A DNA stretch of 64,000 bases from Clostridium omnivorum (GTDB lineage Bacteria > Bacillota > Clostridia > Clostridiales > Clostridiaceae), in NCBI RefSeq assembly GCF_026012015.1, contig NZ_BRXR01000001.1, forward strand, positions 4,489,501 to 4,553,500, given 5' to 3'. This document shows positions 1 through 8,798 of the stretch, in pieces; position 1 is the stretch's first letter; each line of letters begins with the position of its first letter. The notes beneath the pieces were generated by a model that worked only from the letters and a program-made list of their open reading frames with translations, ran no database searches and was not told the DNA's origin. A program made the position numbers and the translations under genes.

Positions 1-23
1 AGATATTATAATTTAAAAATATA

Positions 24-45
24 AGCCCCGTAATATAACGGGACT
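24..45 (-). terminator. Terminator after acpP
   Basis: Eight-base arms AGTCCCGT and ACGGGGCT flank a short AT loop just after the acpP stop and are followed on the minus strand by a T-rich run. This is a typical Rho-independent terminator closing the plsX-acpP unit. Confidence 0.8.
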
Positions 46-50
46 TACAT

Positions 51-284
51 TTACTCTTCTATATGAGACTTTATGTAATCAACTACATTTCCCACGGTGT
101 TAATTTTTTCTGCCTCTTCGTCTGGGATTTCCATATCAAATTCTCCTTCTAAAGCCATTATAAGTTCAACTATATCAAGAGAATCAGCACCTAAATCATC
201 AATAAATGAGGACTCCATTGTTATTTCTTCTTCATCAAGACCTAATTGGTCTGCTATGATGCTTTTAACTTTTTCAAATACCAT
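51..284 (-). CDS. acpP: Acyl carrier protein
   Basis: This is a 77-residue acidic four-helix protein that carries growing acyl chains on a phosphopantetheine arm during type II fatty acid synthesis in the cytoplasm. The attachment site is Ser35 in the motif [10 protein letters not shown], and the length is normal for the family. The ATG follows AGGAGGTGA at good spacing. It lies 74 bases downstream of plsX on the same strand, so both probably share the promoter upstream of plsX, and a terminator follows immediately. The PlsX-ACP pairing is the usual entry to phospholipid acyl-phosphate supply. Confidence 0.96.
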   Translation of the reverse strand: MVFEKVKSIIADQLGLDEEEITMESSFIDDLGADSLDIVELIMALEGEFDMEIPDEEAEKINTVGNVVDYIKSHIEE

Positions 285-358
285 ATGCCTTCACCTCCTA
301 AAACTAAGTTATACTAAGATAATATTACATAACCTTAATATCGTCAATAAGAATAATA

Positions 359-1381
359 TTATACTTCTTCAAATTCTGCAATACTAGTTTGCTCATTTTT
401 TTCTAAAACTTGTTGAATCTTAGATATAATCTGGTTATCATAAAAATTTATTGCCTGCCTAATAGCATTTTTAAACGCTTTAGCATCTGAACTTCCGTGT
501 GCCTTTATACAAATACCTTTTACGCCTATAAAAGCCGCACCACCATATTCTTTATAATCGAATTTCTTCTTAATATTTTTAAATGCAGGTTTTAAAAGAG
601 CGCCTCCTATTTTTGTTGTAAAGGATGACATAATTTCTTCTTTCAAAACATCAAAGATGTTAGCTGCAACACCTTCATACATTTTTAAAACTGTATTTCC
701 TGTAAATCCATCACATACAACTACATTTACATCACCACTAGGAATTTCTCTAGGTTCTATATTCCCTACAAAGTTAAAATCTGCTTCTTTAAGCAGTTTA
801 TGCGCTGCCTTAGTAAGTTCATTTCCCTTTTCTTCTTCGGCACCTATATTTACAAGTCCTATAGTAGGATTGTTCACTTTTAGTATATTTTCAAAATAGA
901 TTTTACCCATGAGTCCAAACTGAACCAAATTTTCTGGTTTACACTCTGCATTTGCACCACAATCTATTACCATAAACGGCCCATTTTTTCCAGGCATTAT
1001 AGGTGCTAATGCTGGTCTGTCTATTCCTTTTATTCTTCCAACAATAAATAGAGACCCTGCCATGAAAGCGCCTGTGCTTCCAGCTGACAGCACTGCATCA
1101 GCTTCTTTATTCTTTACAAGGGCTAATGCTTTTGCTAAAGATGATTCCTTCTTTTTTCTTATAGCCATAACTGGGTGCTCATTTGGTGATATAACTTCTT
1201 TAGCATCTAAAATACGTATTTTTTCCTTTTTATAATCATATTTATTTAGCTCTTGCTGTAATGTATCCTCAGGACCAGTTATTATAATATCTACATCATA
1301 TTCTTTTACAGCTAAAACGCAGCCTTCAACTACCGCTTTAGGAGAATTATCCCCACCCATTCCATCTACTGCAATAATCAT
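359..1381 (-). CDS. plsX: Phosphate acyltransferase PlsX
   Basis: PlsX converts acyl-ACP to acyl-phosphate, the acyl donor for PlsY in phosphatidic acid synthesis; it is a peripheral membrane enzyme. The N-terminus [14 protein letters not shown] is the family signature, and the GSTGAFMAG and GxTGN-type motifs ([13 protein letters not shown]) are present. The product is 340 residues from the ATG at 1381. The reading frame is open upstream to a TTG at 1393, but homologues begin at MIIAVDG and neither start has a convincing Shine-Dalgarno, so the exact start is uncertain. No fapR gene precedes it; instead its promoter overlaps a perfect palindrome. Confidence 0.94.
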   Translation of the reverse strand: MIIAVDGMGGDNSPKAVVEGCVLAVKEYDVDIIITGPEDTLQQELNKYDYKKEKIRILDAKEVISPNEHPVMAIRKKKESSLAKALALVKNKEADAVLSAGSTGAFMAGSLFIVGRIKGIDRPALAPIMPGKNGPFMVIDCGANAECKPENLVQFGLMGKIYFENILKVNNPTIGLVNIGAEEEKGNELTKAAHKLLKEADFNFVGNIEPREIPSGDVNVVVCDGFTGNTVLKMYEGVAANIFDVLKEEIMSSFTTKIGGALLKPAFKNIKKKFDYKEYGGAAFIGVKGICIKAHGSSDAKAFKNAIRQAINFYDNQIISKIQQVLEKNEQTSIAEFEEV

Positions 1382-1431
1382 AATTATACCCAATAAACTA
1401 CTATTAGGTATTTCACTTCCTTTCGTTAAAT

Positions 1432-1460
1432 ATTATACTAACATTATACTTTTATGTAAA
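1432..1460 (-). promoter_or_regulatory. plsX-acpP promoter
   Basis: On the minus strand TTTACA is followed after 17 bases by TATAAT, a good sigma-A promoter. Transcription would begin near 1425, about 45 bases before the plsX ATG. The -35 half lies inside a 22-bp palindrome listed separately. Confidence 0.7.
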
Positions 1461-1466
1461 AGTATA
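1445..1466. promoter_or_regulatory. Palindromic candidate operator at plsX promoter
   Basis: TATACTTTTA and TAAAAGTATA are perfect 10-base arms around a TG centre. The palindrome covers the -35 element of the plsX promoter, the usual position for a repressor site. It does not resemble the FapR operator I know from Bacillus. The binding protein is unknown. Confidence 0.5.
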
Positions 1467-1500
1467 TTACAAACAAAAAATAAATACAATAAAAATAAAA

Positions 1501-1518
1501 GAAAGTCCTAAGACTTTC
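1501..1518 (-). terminator. Terminator after rpmF
   Basis: GAAAGTC and GACTTTC form the hairpin, followed on the minus strand by a long T-rich tail, six bases after the rpmF stop. Confidence 0.8.
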
Positions 1519-1524
1519 TTTTTA

Positions 1525-1707
1525 TTATTGTTCAGATGCAACAACTTCTTTTCCTTTATAATATCCACAGTTCTTGCATACTCTATGTGCAAGCTTCATT
1601 TCATGGCACTGAGGACACTCAACGATTCCAGGTAAGCTTAGTTTGAAAGTCTGAGCTCTTCTTGAATCTCTTCTTGACTTTGAAAATCTTCTAGCAGGAT
1701 TTCCCAC
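1525..1707 (-). CDS. rpmF: 50S ribosomal protein L32
   Basis: This is a 60-residue ribosomal protein of the large subunit. It begins [14 protein letters not shown], the family signature, from a GTG codon preceded by AAGGAGGTG; longer in-frame starts upstream would run into yceD. Four cysteines (31, 34, 44, 47) form an intact zinc ribbon, so this is the zinc-binding form. It follows yceD with a 13-base gap and is co-transcribed with it, as in most bacteria. Confidence 0.96.
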   Translation of the reverse strand: MGNPARRFSKSRRDSRRAQTFKLSLPGIVECPQCHEMKLAHRVCKNCGYYKGKEVVASEQ

Positions 1708-1720
1708 TGTAAACACCTCC

Positions 1721-2221
1721 TTATTCAGCTGAAAACAAATCTTTAAGTTTTGCAAGCCTAGGATCTATATCATCATCTTCACAATTACAGGAAGAAAAAT
1801 TCCTATTTGTTCCACAATGTTGACATAACCCCTTGCAATCTTCCTTACAAAGTTTTTTCATTGGTAAGGAAGTAATGATGTTATTTTGTATGATTTCTGT
1901 GATATCTATGGTATCACTATCAATAAAGAAGATTTCTTCATCTTTATTGTCAGGATTATACGTGAATTTCTCACTTATAGGAACATTCAATGCATAGTTA
2001 AAGCCCTCTAGACACCTTGAACAGCTTAAAATAAGTTCAGTTTCCAAATTGCCTTCTAGCATTAAAATATCGCCAACCATAGCTAAATTTAAATCAAGTT
2101 TTACAGGCTTTGAAAAGTTTATATCCTCCCCAGCGACTGAAAACTTATTTTCATTATAAAGCAAATGCATTTCTTTTTTTGCATTTTTCTTTTTTAATAT
2201 GTCTGCAACATCTATTATCAT
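1721..2221 (-). CDS. DUF177/YceD family protein
   Basis: This is a 166-residue protein of the YceD (DUF177) family, linked to ribosomal RNA and L32 expression in other bacteria. It has paired cysteines at 67/70 and a second cluster near 125-147 ([12 protein letters not shown] and CNC), consistent with metal binding. The start is the ATG at 2221, placed after AGAGGTGAT; upstream in-frame starts have no binding site. It is followed by rpmF in the standard order. A strong consensus promoter lies just upstream. Confidence 0.9.
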   Translation of the reverse strand: MIIDVADILKKKNAKKEMHLLYNENKFSVAGEDINFSKPVKLDLNLAMVGDILMLEGNLETELILSCSRCLEGFNYALNVPISEKFTYNPDNKDEEIFFIDSDTIDITEIIQNNIITSLPMKKLCKEDCKGLCQHCGTNRNFSSCNCEDDDIDPRLAKLKDLFSAE

Positions 2222-2251
2222 AGTATCACCTCTATGCATTAGCCACAATTT

Positions 2252-2280
2252 ATTATATAGACACCTGAAATAAATGTCAA
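2252..2280 (-). promoter_or_regulatory. yceD-rpmF promoter
   Basis: The minus strand carries TTGACA, a 17-base spacer, then TATAAT: both hexamers match the sigma-A consensus exactly. It sits between the ackA stop and yceD and should drive yceD-rpmF strongly. Confidence 0.85.
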
Positions 2281-2315
2281 GTTTTATTTGTTTTTCAACA
2301 CAAAAATGCCAAAAT

Positions 2316-3512
2316 TTATTTAATAAGATTCATAGTATCCCTAGCTATCATTAATTCTTCATTTGTTGGAACAACAAATACTTTAACTTTTGATTCAGGA
2401 GTACTAATTTCAAGAGCTTTTCCTCTTGACTTATTCTTTTCTAGGTCTAGCTTTATTCCAAGATATGAAAGCTTACTGCAAACAGCTTCTCTTGTTTCTG
2501 GAGAATTTTCTCCAAGACCAGCTGTAAATACTATACAGTCTACTCCATCCATTGCTGCTACATAGGAACCAACTGTTTGTCTAACCCTATAGTTGAATAT
2601 ATCAAGTGCAAGTTGAGCTCTCTTATTTCCTTCTTTCCAAGCTGCATCTTCGATATCTCTAAAGTCACTGCTTACACCAGATACTCCTAAAACACCTGAC
2701 TTTTTATTCATTAAATTATTAACTTCTTCAATTGATAAATTCATTTCCTTCATAACAAAAGGAATTATTGCAGGGTCAATATCTCCGCATCTAGTTCCCA
2801 TAACAATACCTGCAAGTGGAGTAAAGCCCATGCTTGTATCTACAGATTTTCCTCCATCAACAGCGGTAATACTTGCTCCGTTTCCAAGGTGACAAGTAAT
2901 TATCTTTAAATCCTTTATGTCTTTATGCATCATTTCAGCAGCTACACCAGAAACATATTTATGTGAAGTACCATGGAAACCATATTTTCTTATTCCATAG
3001 TTAGTATATAGTTCATATGGCAATGCATAAAGATATGCTTCTTCAGGTAAAGTTTGATGGAATGCAGTATCAAATACTACAGACATTGGTGTATTTGGCA
3101 TAAGCTCTCTACAAGCATTAATACCTATTATGTTTGGCGGATTATGAAGTGGTGCAAGTTTTGCAACCTCTTCAAGAGCAGCCATAACCTCATCATCTAT
3201 AAGAACAGATTTAGAATATTTTTCTCCCCCGTGTACTACTCTGTGTCCAACTGCTGATATTTCTGACATATCAGCTATAACTCCATTTTCTTTATCTACA
3301 AGAACGTTTAATACTATTTTTATAGCATCCTTATGATCTTGCATTGGTGTCTTTACAATATATTTTTCTCTTCCTTCAACTTTTTGAGTTAAAACCGAAC
3401 CTTCTATTCCTATTCTTTCAACTAACCCACTAGCTAAGTTTTTTTCATTTTCCATATCAATCAACTGATACTTTAATGATGAACTACCACAGTTAATAAC
3501 AAGTATTTTCAT
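2316..3512 (-). CDS. ackA: Acetate kinase
   Basis: It converts acetyl phosphate and ADP to acetate and ATP, the last step of acetate fermentation. The 398-residue product starts [17 protein letters not shown], the ASKHA phosphate-binding signature, and contains VFDTAFHQT and [10 protein letters not shown] with the catalytic histidine region. The ATG at 3512 follows GGAGGAGAG; longer frames upstream overlap pta and lack support. It lies 22 bases after pta, so the two form the classical pta-ackA operon. Confidence 0.97.
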   Translation of the reverse strand: MKILVINCGSSSLKYQLIDMENEKNLASGLVERIGIEGSVLTQKVEGREKYIVKTPMQDHKDAIKIVLNVLVDKENGVIADMSEISAVGHRVVHGGEKYSKSVLIDDEVMAALEEVAKLAPLHNPPNIIGINACRELMPNTPMSVVFDTAFHQTLPEEAYLYALPYELYTNYGIRKYGFHGTSHKYVSGVAAEMMHKDIKDLKIITCHLGNGASITAVDGGKSVDTSMGFTPLAGIVMGTRCGDIDPAIIPFVMKEMNLSIEEVNNLMNKKSGVLGVSGVSSDFRDIEDAAWKEGNKRAQLALDIFNYRVRQTVGSYVAAMDGVDCIVFTAGLGENSPETREAVCSKLSYLGIKLDLEKNKSRGKALEISTPESKVKVFVVPTNEELMIARDTMNLIK

Positions 3513-3534
3513 ATGTACTCTCCTCCAATTTTGC

Positions 3535-4536
3535 CTATTTTTGAGCTTGCGCTTGTACTGCAGTAATTGCAACAACATTTACAATATCTTCAGCACTGCA
3601 TCCTCTTGATAAATCATTTATTGGTTTTGCAAAACCTTGGCAAACTGGTCCAATAGCTTCTGCTCTAGCAAATCTTTGAACAAGCTTGTAACCAATATTT
3701 CCAGATTGCAAATCAGGGAATATAAGAACATTCGCTTTACCTGCAACACTGCTTCCAGGAGCCTTTTGATCAGCAACCTTTTGAACTATGGCAGCATCTA
3801 ATTGAAGTTCTCCATCAATATTTAAGTCTGGTCTCATTTGTTTTGCAAGCTCAGTAGCTTTTCTTACCTTTTGTACTAGTTCATGATCAGCGCTTCCCAT
3901 TGTTGAAAACGATAACATTGCTACCTTTGGCTCCATATGGCATATATTTTTTGCAGTTTCAGCAGTGGAAATTGCTATAGAAGCTAATTCTTCTGCTGTT
4001 GGATTAGGATTAACAGCACAATCGGAGAATACCAACATTCCTCCATCGCCATAATCGCAATTAGGTACATGCATTATAAAAAAGCTTGATACTAAAGAAA
4101 TCCCAGGGGCAGTTTTAACTATTTGAAGTCCAGGTCTAAGTAAATCTCCTGTAGTATGTATAGCGCCTGAAACCATTCCGTCAGCATCGCCCATCTTTAG
4201 CATCATTGTTGCAAAATACATTGGGTCTCTAACGATTTTGTCAGCCTTTTCAATAGTCATTCCTTTATTCTTTCTTAGTTCGTAAAATTCATTTACATAC
4301 TTTGAAAGATTTACAGAGGAATTTGGATCCTCGATTCTAATTCCTGAAATATCTACATCTAGACCTTTTGCTTTTTCTCTAATTTTCTCACTGTTACCTA
4401 CAAGTATTATGTTGGCTAATGAATTTTTCTTTATTTCTCCAGCAGCTTTAAGATTTCTCTCCTCTTCGCCCTCTGGAAGAACGATATTTTTCATATCATT
4501 TTTAGCCATTTCGTAAATCTGCTTCATTAGTTCCAT
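3535..4536 (-). CDS. pta: Phosphate acetyltransferase
   Basis: Pta converts acetyl-CoA and phosphate to acetyl phosphate and CoA. The 333-residue protein is the short form without the N-terminal regulatory domain of enteric Pta. Family motifs such as [18 protein letters not shown] and [17 protein letters not shown] are intact. The ATG follows GGAAGGGAGA. It is the first gene of pta-ackA; a weaker promoter (TTGAAA, 17 bases, TATATT) lies about 30-60 bases upstream on the minus strand. Confidence 0.97.
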   Translation of the reverse strand: MELMKQIYEMAKNDMKNIVLPEGEEERNLKAAGEIKKNSLANIILVGNSEKIREKAKGLDVDISGIRIEDPNSSVNLSKYVNEFYELRKNKGMTIEKADKIVRDPMYFATMMLKMGDADGMVSGAIHTTGDLLRPGLQIVKTAPGISLVSSFFIMHVPNCDYGDGGMLVFSDCAVNPNPTAEELASIAISTAETAKNICHMEPKVAMLSFSTMGSADHELVQKVRKATELAKQMRPDLNIDGELQLDAAIVQKVADQKAPGSSVAGKANVLIFPDLQSGNIGYKLVQRFARAEAIGPVCQGFAKPINDLSRGCSAEDIVNVVAITAVQAQAQK

Positions 4537-4629
4537 ATTTAAATCTCCCTTCCAAGTTTAACAGTACACACACATCATATATAATATACCTCTTTATGTT
4601 GTAATTTTCAACAATTTATCTTAAATTCT

Positions 4630-4659
4630 TTGACATATGTTAAATTCTGGCCTTATAAT
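4630..4659 (+). promoter_or_regulatory. tmcAL promoter
   Basis: TTGACA, an 18-base spacer, then TATAAT on the plus strand, about 70 bases before the tmcAL start and divergent from pta. Confidence 0.65.
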
Positions 4660-4729
4660 TTTATCAATTGAATTAGTTTTTCTTATTTGTATAAAATAAA
4701 TTATATTAATAAAAAGGATAGTGATTAAA

Positions 4730-5950
4730 TTGAATATAACAGGAATTATTACTGAATATAATCCTCTTCATAAAGGCCATCTATATCATATAAAAAAGAC
4801 TAGAGAAGCAACAAACTGTGATGCTATTATATGTATAATGAGTGGAAACTATGTACAAAGAGGTATTCCAGCAATCATTGATAAGTGGAATAGAACTAAA
4901 ATGGCACTTTTGAATGGTGTGGATTTAGTTATTGAATTACCTGTAGTGTATAGCCTTTCCTCAGCAGAATTTTTCAGCTTTGGAGCAGTAAGTTTACTGA
5001 ATAATCTTGGAATTGTAAACAATCTATGCTTTGGAAGCGAAATTGGAAGCTCTGATATTTTATTAAAAATAGCCGAGATACTATATACTGAACCAGAAGT
5101 TTATAAAGAAAGTCTAAAAAGAAATTTGAAACTAGGACTTCCTTTTCATAGTGCAAGGCGTATTGCTTTAAAAGAATATATTGCTTCAATAGAAAACTTT
5201 AATTCACCTGAAAATATTGATGTTATATTGAGTACTTCAAATAACATTTTAGGCATAGAGTACTGTAAAAGCATAGTTAAACTTAACAGCAGCATTAAAC
5301 CCTATACTATTAAAAGAGAGGGAAGCGATTATAATAGTGGTGAACTTAGCGATACTTTTTCAAGTGCCACAGCTATAAGAATGTATCTAAAAGGTGGGAG
5401 TAATTTCTCAGAACTAAAACCTCACTTACCTGAAAACACTTTTAATCTTATTAGAGATCTTGTAAAATCAGGTTATAATTTTACCTATGAGGATTATATG
5501 TATCCTTATATAAAATATAAATATTTTGAAAGAGGTTATGATATAAATAATATTCCAGATGTGTCTGAAGGACTAGATAATAAAATTAGAAAAGCTTTAG
5601 ATAATTCTAGCAGTATCCATAATGTAATTGAGCTGGTTAAAAGCAAAAGATATACTTTCACAAGAATAAGTAGAATTTTATGCCAGTACTATATAGGTTT
5701 TGAAAATTATCAAACAGGTGCACTAAGGACTTCTGAAGCCCCATATGGAAGAATTTTAGGTTTTAATAAAACTGGAGCAAAAGTACTAAGGCATATTAAA
5801 AGCAATGCAAGTATTCCTATATATAATAAGATTCCAAGGCAGCAAAATGAGCATTTATCCTTGGACATTTTATCAACGCAGAAGTATAGTGTTATAAATA
5901 GTTCTGTAAAACACAATGATGACTTTCTAATAAGCCCAATAATAATTTAG
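4730..5950 (+). CDS. tmcAL: tRNA(Met) cytidine acetate ligase
   Basis: TmcAL activates acetate with ATP to make N4-acetylcytidine at the wobble base of elongator tRNA-Met. The nucleotidyltransferase-like HxGH motif is seen in NPLHKGHLYH near the N-terminus, and IICIMSGNYVQRGIPAI is the family block. I place the start at TTG 4730, giving MNITGIITEYNP as in homologues, because the AAGGA element is well spaced for it; the in-frame GTG at 4721 is only two bases from that element. It stands divergent from pta, next to ylbJ, a conserved clostridial arrangement. Use of acetate next to pta-ackA is suggestive but probably coincidental. Confidence 0.9.
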   Translation: MNITGIITEYNPLHKGHLYHIKKTREATNCDAIICIMSGNYVQRGIPAIIDKWNRTKMALLNGVDLVIELPVVYSLSSAEFFSFGAVSLLNNLGIVNNLCFGSEIGSSDILLKIAEILYTEPEVYKESLKRNLKLGLPFHSARRIALKEYIASIENFNSPENIDVILSTSNNILGIEYCKSIVKLNSSIKPYTIKREGSDYNSGELSDTFSSATAIRMYLKGGSNFSELKPHLPENTFNLIRDLVKSGYNFTYEDYMYPYIKYKYFERGYDINNIPDVSEGLDNKIRKALDNSSSIHNVIELVKSKRYTFTRISRILCQYYIGFENYQTGALRTSEAPYGRILGFNKTGAKVLRHIKSNASIPIYNKIPRQQNEHLSLDILSTQKYSVINSSVKHNDDFLISPIII

Positions 5951-6012
5951 TAATATTAAAACTTAACTAAAATATATATATACAAAAGTAATATATGAGG
6001 AGTTTAAAAACA

Positions 6013-7188
6013 TTGCCGTTTTTATTTTATGCTTTTATTGTTATCATATTGGTGCTTTTATTTATCTTATTTAAAAGTGCAAATAAAAATCTAGTTGTAA
6101 CAATTGTTTGTTCACTTTTAATTTTGCAGATTATATTGACACCAAAACTATGTATTGATTCAGCTCTGTCTGGTGCTAGATTATTTTTTAATAAAGTTTT
6201 CCCATCATTATTTCCTTTTTTAATTCTTACAAATATAATGATGAGCTATGATGGAGTGAAAATTTATGCAAAACTAATGGGTAGTGCACTTTGTAAGCCA
6301 CTAAGACTTCCGAAGCAGTGTACTTTTGTACTTATTGTTAGTGTACTATGCGGTTATCCATTAGGGGCTAAATATGCTTGTGATTTATACGAGGATGGGA
6401 AGATAGATCTTGTTACTCTTCAGAGGCTATTAAATATTGCAACTAATGCTAGCCCTTTATTTGTTATAGGGGCCGTTGGAACTTCTATGTTGGACAGCCC
6501 ATATCTAGGATATATGCTGCTGTTGTCCAATACACTTTCATGTATTGCTATGGGCTTATTTATGCCAAGCCATCAAAAATCATTTAATAATAGAGTTATG
6601 TCTTTTCCTTCAACTGCTAATGCAGATAATAAAAATATAGGAAATATTCTAAAAGATAGTCTTGATAACTCTATTAAAACCTGCTTATCAGTAGGCAGCT
6701 TTGTAATTATTTTTTCTGTTATAATTAGAATAATAAAAAGCAATATCTTTTTTGATATTGCTATAGATAAAATCTCAAATATATTAGGATTTTCAAAAAA
6801 TATAATTGAAGGCCTTGTTTTAGGTCTTATAGAGATGACAAATGGATGCAATTTAATATCATCAACTTCAATAGATATGTATTATAAATTTGTGATAATA
6901 AGCTTTATGCTTTCATTTAGTGGATTCTCAATTATCTCTCAAGTATATTCTTTTATTTATAAATATAATGTATCTACATCACGATATATTAAATTAAAAT
7001 TTGTTCAAGGAATACTTTCATCAATGATAAGCATTGTGATTTATAAGCTATCGGTAATAAATGTACCAATAGCTACATTTAGCAATACATATAAATCCCA
7101 AACAAATTTATTCTATATAATGGCTATTATTATTTTTATTCTGCCATTTGCAGCAGCCAAAATTAAAAAGTTATTTAGTACCTCTTAA
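6013..7188 (+). CDS. ylbJ: Sporulation integral membrane protein YlbJ
   Basis: This polytopic membrane protein of about 390 residues is of the YlbJ type with nucleoside-recognition (Gate) regions; in Bacillus YlbJ is needed for normal spore cortex and heat resistance. About eight hydrophobic segments are visible, with the family blocks FPSLFPFLILTNIM and GYPLGAKYACDLYEDGKID. An ATG at 5995 is in frame, but its own first codons contain AGGAG, which is well placed for TTG 6013 and leaves the ATG without a binding site, so I prefer TTG. The 3' end overlaps the convergent gene by 18 bases. Confidence 0.88.
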   Translation: MPFLFYAFIVIILVLLFILFKSANKNLVVTIVCSLLILQIILTPKLCIDSALSGARLFFNKVFPSLFPFLILTNIMMSYDGVKIYAKLMGSALCKPLRLPKQCTFVLIVSVLCGYPLGAKYACDLYEDGKIDLVTLQRLLNIATNASPLFVIGAVGTSMLDSPYLGYMLLLSNTLSCIAMGLFMPSHQKSFNNRVMSFPSTANADNKNIGNILKDSLDNSIKTCLSVGSFVIIFSVIIRIIKSNIFFDIAIDKISNILGFSKNIIEGLVLGLIEMTNGCNLISSTSIDMYYKFVIISFMLSFSGFSIISQVYSFIYKYNVSTSRYIKLKFVQGILSSMISIVIYKLSVINVPIATFSNTYKSQTNLFYIMAIIIFILPFAAAKIKKLFSTS

Positions 7189-7695
7189 TTCCTTAATATT
7201 TTCTCTTATAGTATGAGAAGATGAATCAATTTGTTCATCCATGGATATCAAAAAATCTTCAACTTGTTTTTTTATGTTCTCAAGCATGTCCTTACCCTTT
7301 GTATTCATCTCGCTTTCAAGTTGACAGAGAATTTCATCTGCATAATCCCGTGCACCTAATCTCATAGTCTTTGCATCCCTTTGAGCTGAAGCAATTATTT
7401 CTTCGGCTCTTAATTTTGCATCCTTAGTTATATCATGAGTTTCCACCTGTCTCTTCAATATATCTAAGCTCTCTTTTTTTATTGTATCACATTCACTTAA
7501 TGCCTCACCTAAAATTCTTTCCTTTTCATCCACAATCCACTGAGCTTTCTTAAATTCATCTGGTAAGCAATTAACTATTTGATCAATTACATTCATTACT
7601 TCCTTTTTATTAATAGCTACCTTTCCCGTAACTGGAATCTTAGGTGATGTTTCTACAATTTCCTGAAGGTATTCTAAAAGCTTTATTACATCCAC
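7171..7695 (-). CDS. Coiled-coil ATPase/DivIVA-like conserved protein
   Basis: This 174-residue protein is mostly charged alpha helix, rich in Glu, Lys and Ala heptads from about residue 60 to 165, resembling ATPase subunit H or DivIVA-like coiled coils. It has no membrane segment. Such a gene sits between coaD and ylbJ in related clostridia; its function is not known to me. The start is GTG after GGGGGGA. Its stop lies inside the last codons of ylbJ on the other strand. Confidence 0.75.
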   Translation of the reverse strand: MDVIKLLEYLQEIVETSPKIPVTGKVAINKKEVMNVIDQIVNCLPDEFKKAQWIVDEKERILGEALSECDTIKKESLDILKRQVETHDITKDAKLRAEEIIASAQRDAKTMRLGARDYADEILCQLESEMNTKGKDMLENIKKQVEDFLISMDEQIDSSSHTIRENIKELRGTK

Positions 7696-7778
7696 TAGTC
7701 TATCCCCCCATTTTTATAATGATTTTATTATACCTTGTTTATTAGTCTTCAAAAGTAAATACACCATTGTTATATGTA

Positions 7779-8336
7779 CTATTCTTCCTTGTATCTGTAA
7801 AAGCAAACTGTTGTATTGCCATATTTTCTCTTATCAACAAGTATGATATTTTCATTACCTTCATAAATTACTTCACTAGTGTCAATCTTTGTTACTATAA
7901 GGCCATCTCTTTTTAAAAGACCCTTTTCATCTATAATTTGTACAGCAGGTGGGATTAAGTCCTTTAAATATGGTGGATCTATAAAAACAAGATCAAATAT
8001 AATATTTTTTCTAGCAAAATCTTTTAAAACCTCGTAGGCATCTCCATTAATTGACTTACAAATATCCTGAAACTTTAAATTTTCAATATTTTTTTGCAAT
8101 AAAGGATAAGTCAGAGGGCTTTTATCGATTAAATAGCAGAATTCTGCTCCTCTGCTAGCAGCTTCAAGGCCAAGGCTTCCTGTTCCAGCGAATAAATCCA
8201 AAGCCACTGCTCCAGGTACATCATTTTGTATAATGCTAAATATAGATTCTTTTATTCTGTCTAATGTAGGTCTTGTTTGCATGCCTTCAGGTGACAAAAT
8301 TTTTCTTCCTTTAGCAAGACCTGCAATTATTCTCAT
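7779..8336 (-). CDS. rsmD: 16S rRNA (guanine966-N2)-methyltransferase
   Basis: RsmD methylates G966 of 16S rRNA in the small subunit. The 185-residue protein starts MRIIAGLAKGRKI, has the SAM-binding motif LDLFAGTGSLGLEA at about residues 46-59 and the catalytic DPPY motif (FIDPPYL). The ATG follows GGGAGG. The expected downstream neighbour coaD is absent: only about 80 bases separate it from the coiled-coil gene. Confidence 0.95.
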   Translation of the reverse strand: MRIIAGLAKGRKILSPEGMQTRPTLDRIKESIFSIIQNDVPGAVALDLFAGTGSLGLEAASRGAEFCYLIDKSPLTYPLLQKNIENLKFQDICKSINGDAYEVLKDFARKNIIFDLVFIDPPYLKDLIPPAVQIIDEKGLLKRDGLIVTKIDTSEVIYEGNENIILVDKRKYGNTTVCFYRYKEE

Positions 8337-8371
8337 ATTGTTGCCTCCCTTTTATATAATTAGATAATATA

Positions 8372-8427
8372 TTTACTTATAACTAGCTTAATACAAAATT
8401 CGATACTTTTCAAGAATTATAAGTAAA
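8372..8427. repeat. Inverted repeat upstream of rsmD
   Basis: TTTACTTATAA and TTATAAGTAAA are perfect 11-base arms separated by 34 bases. They lie 36 bases upstream of the rsmD start and could form a long hairpin in its leader or bind a regulator. There is no T-tract. Confidence 0.4.
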
Positions 8428-8460
8428 GATTAAAATAAAAATGGTTAATTATTGAAAAAA

Positions 8461-8477
8461 AGGAGCATGTTGCTCCT
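8461..8477. terminator. Bidirectional terminator
   Basis: AGGAGCA and TGCTCCT arms with a TGT loop and T-runs on both sides. It overlaps the end of the 70-residue gene on the minus strand. Confidence 0.75.
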
Positions 8478-8478
8478 T

Positions 8479-8691
8479 TTATTTATTGCCTATAAGCTGG
8501 CTTTCCGAAATTTCCTTTAGCCTGCTCATATATGAAACATTACTTATTGCTTCATATCCGTAAGACTTACTACACTTTATACAATCTCTATCATTTTTAT
8601 TAGCTAAACTCTCTAAAGACATGCCCTGTTTCTGATTAAAATCTAATCTATTTTTACTAGCTGTTTTATAAAAACCGCAGTAGTTAATCAT
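8479..8691 (-). CDS. Small conserved-type hypothetical protein
   Basis: This 70-residue hydrophilic protein has one Cys-x2-Cys pair (DCIKCSKSYGY) and no signal or membrane segment. I do not recognise the family. It is supported as a real gene by AGGAGGTG ten bases before its ATG, and a terminator directly at its stop. It lies between recG and rsmD on their strand. Confidence 0.65.
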   Translation of the reverse strand: MINYCGFYKTASKNRLDFNQKQGMSLESLANKNDRDCIKCSKSYGYEAISNVSYMSRLKEISESQLIGNK

Positions 8692-8798
8692 AACTTTTCG
8701 GCACCTCCTAACGATTTAAAGCTATAAAACAATTCTATTGTATACTATTATATTAACCTTTTTTTTACTTAATAAACTTGTAATGTGATGGTACAATT

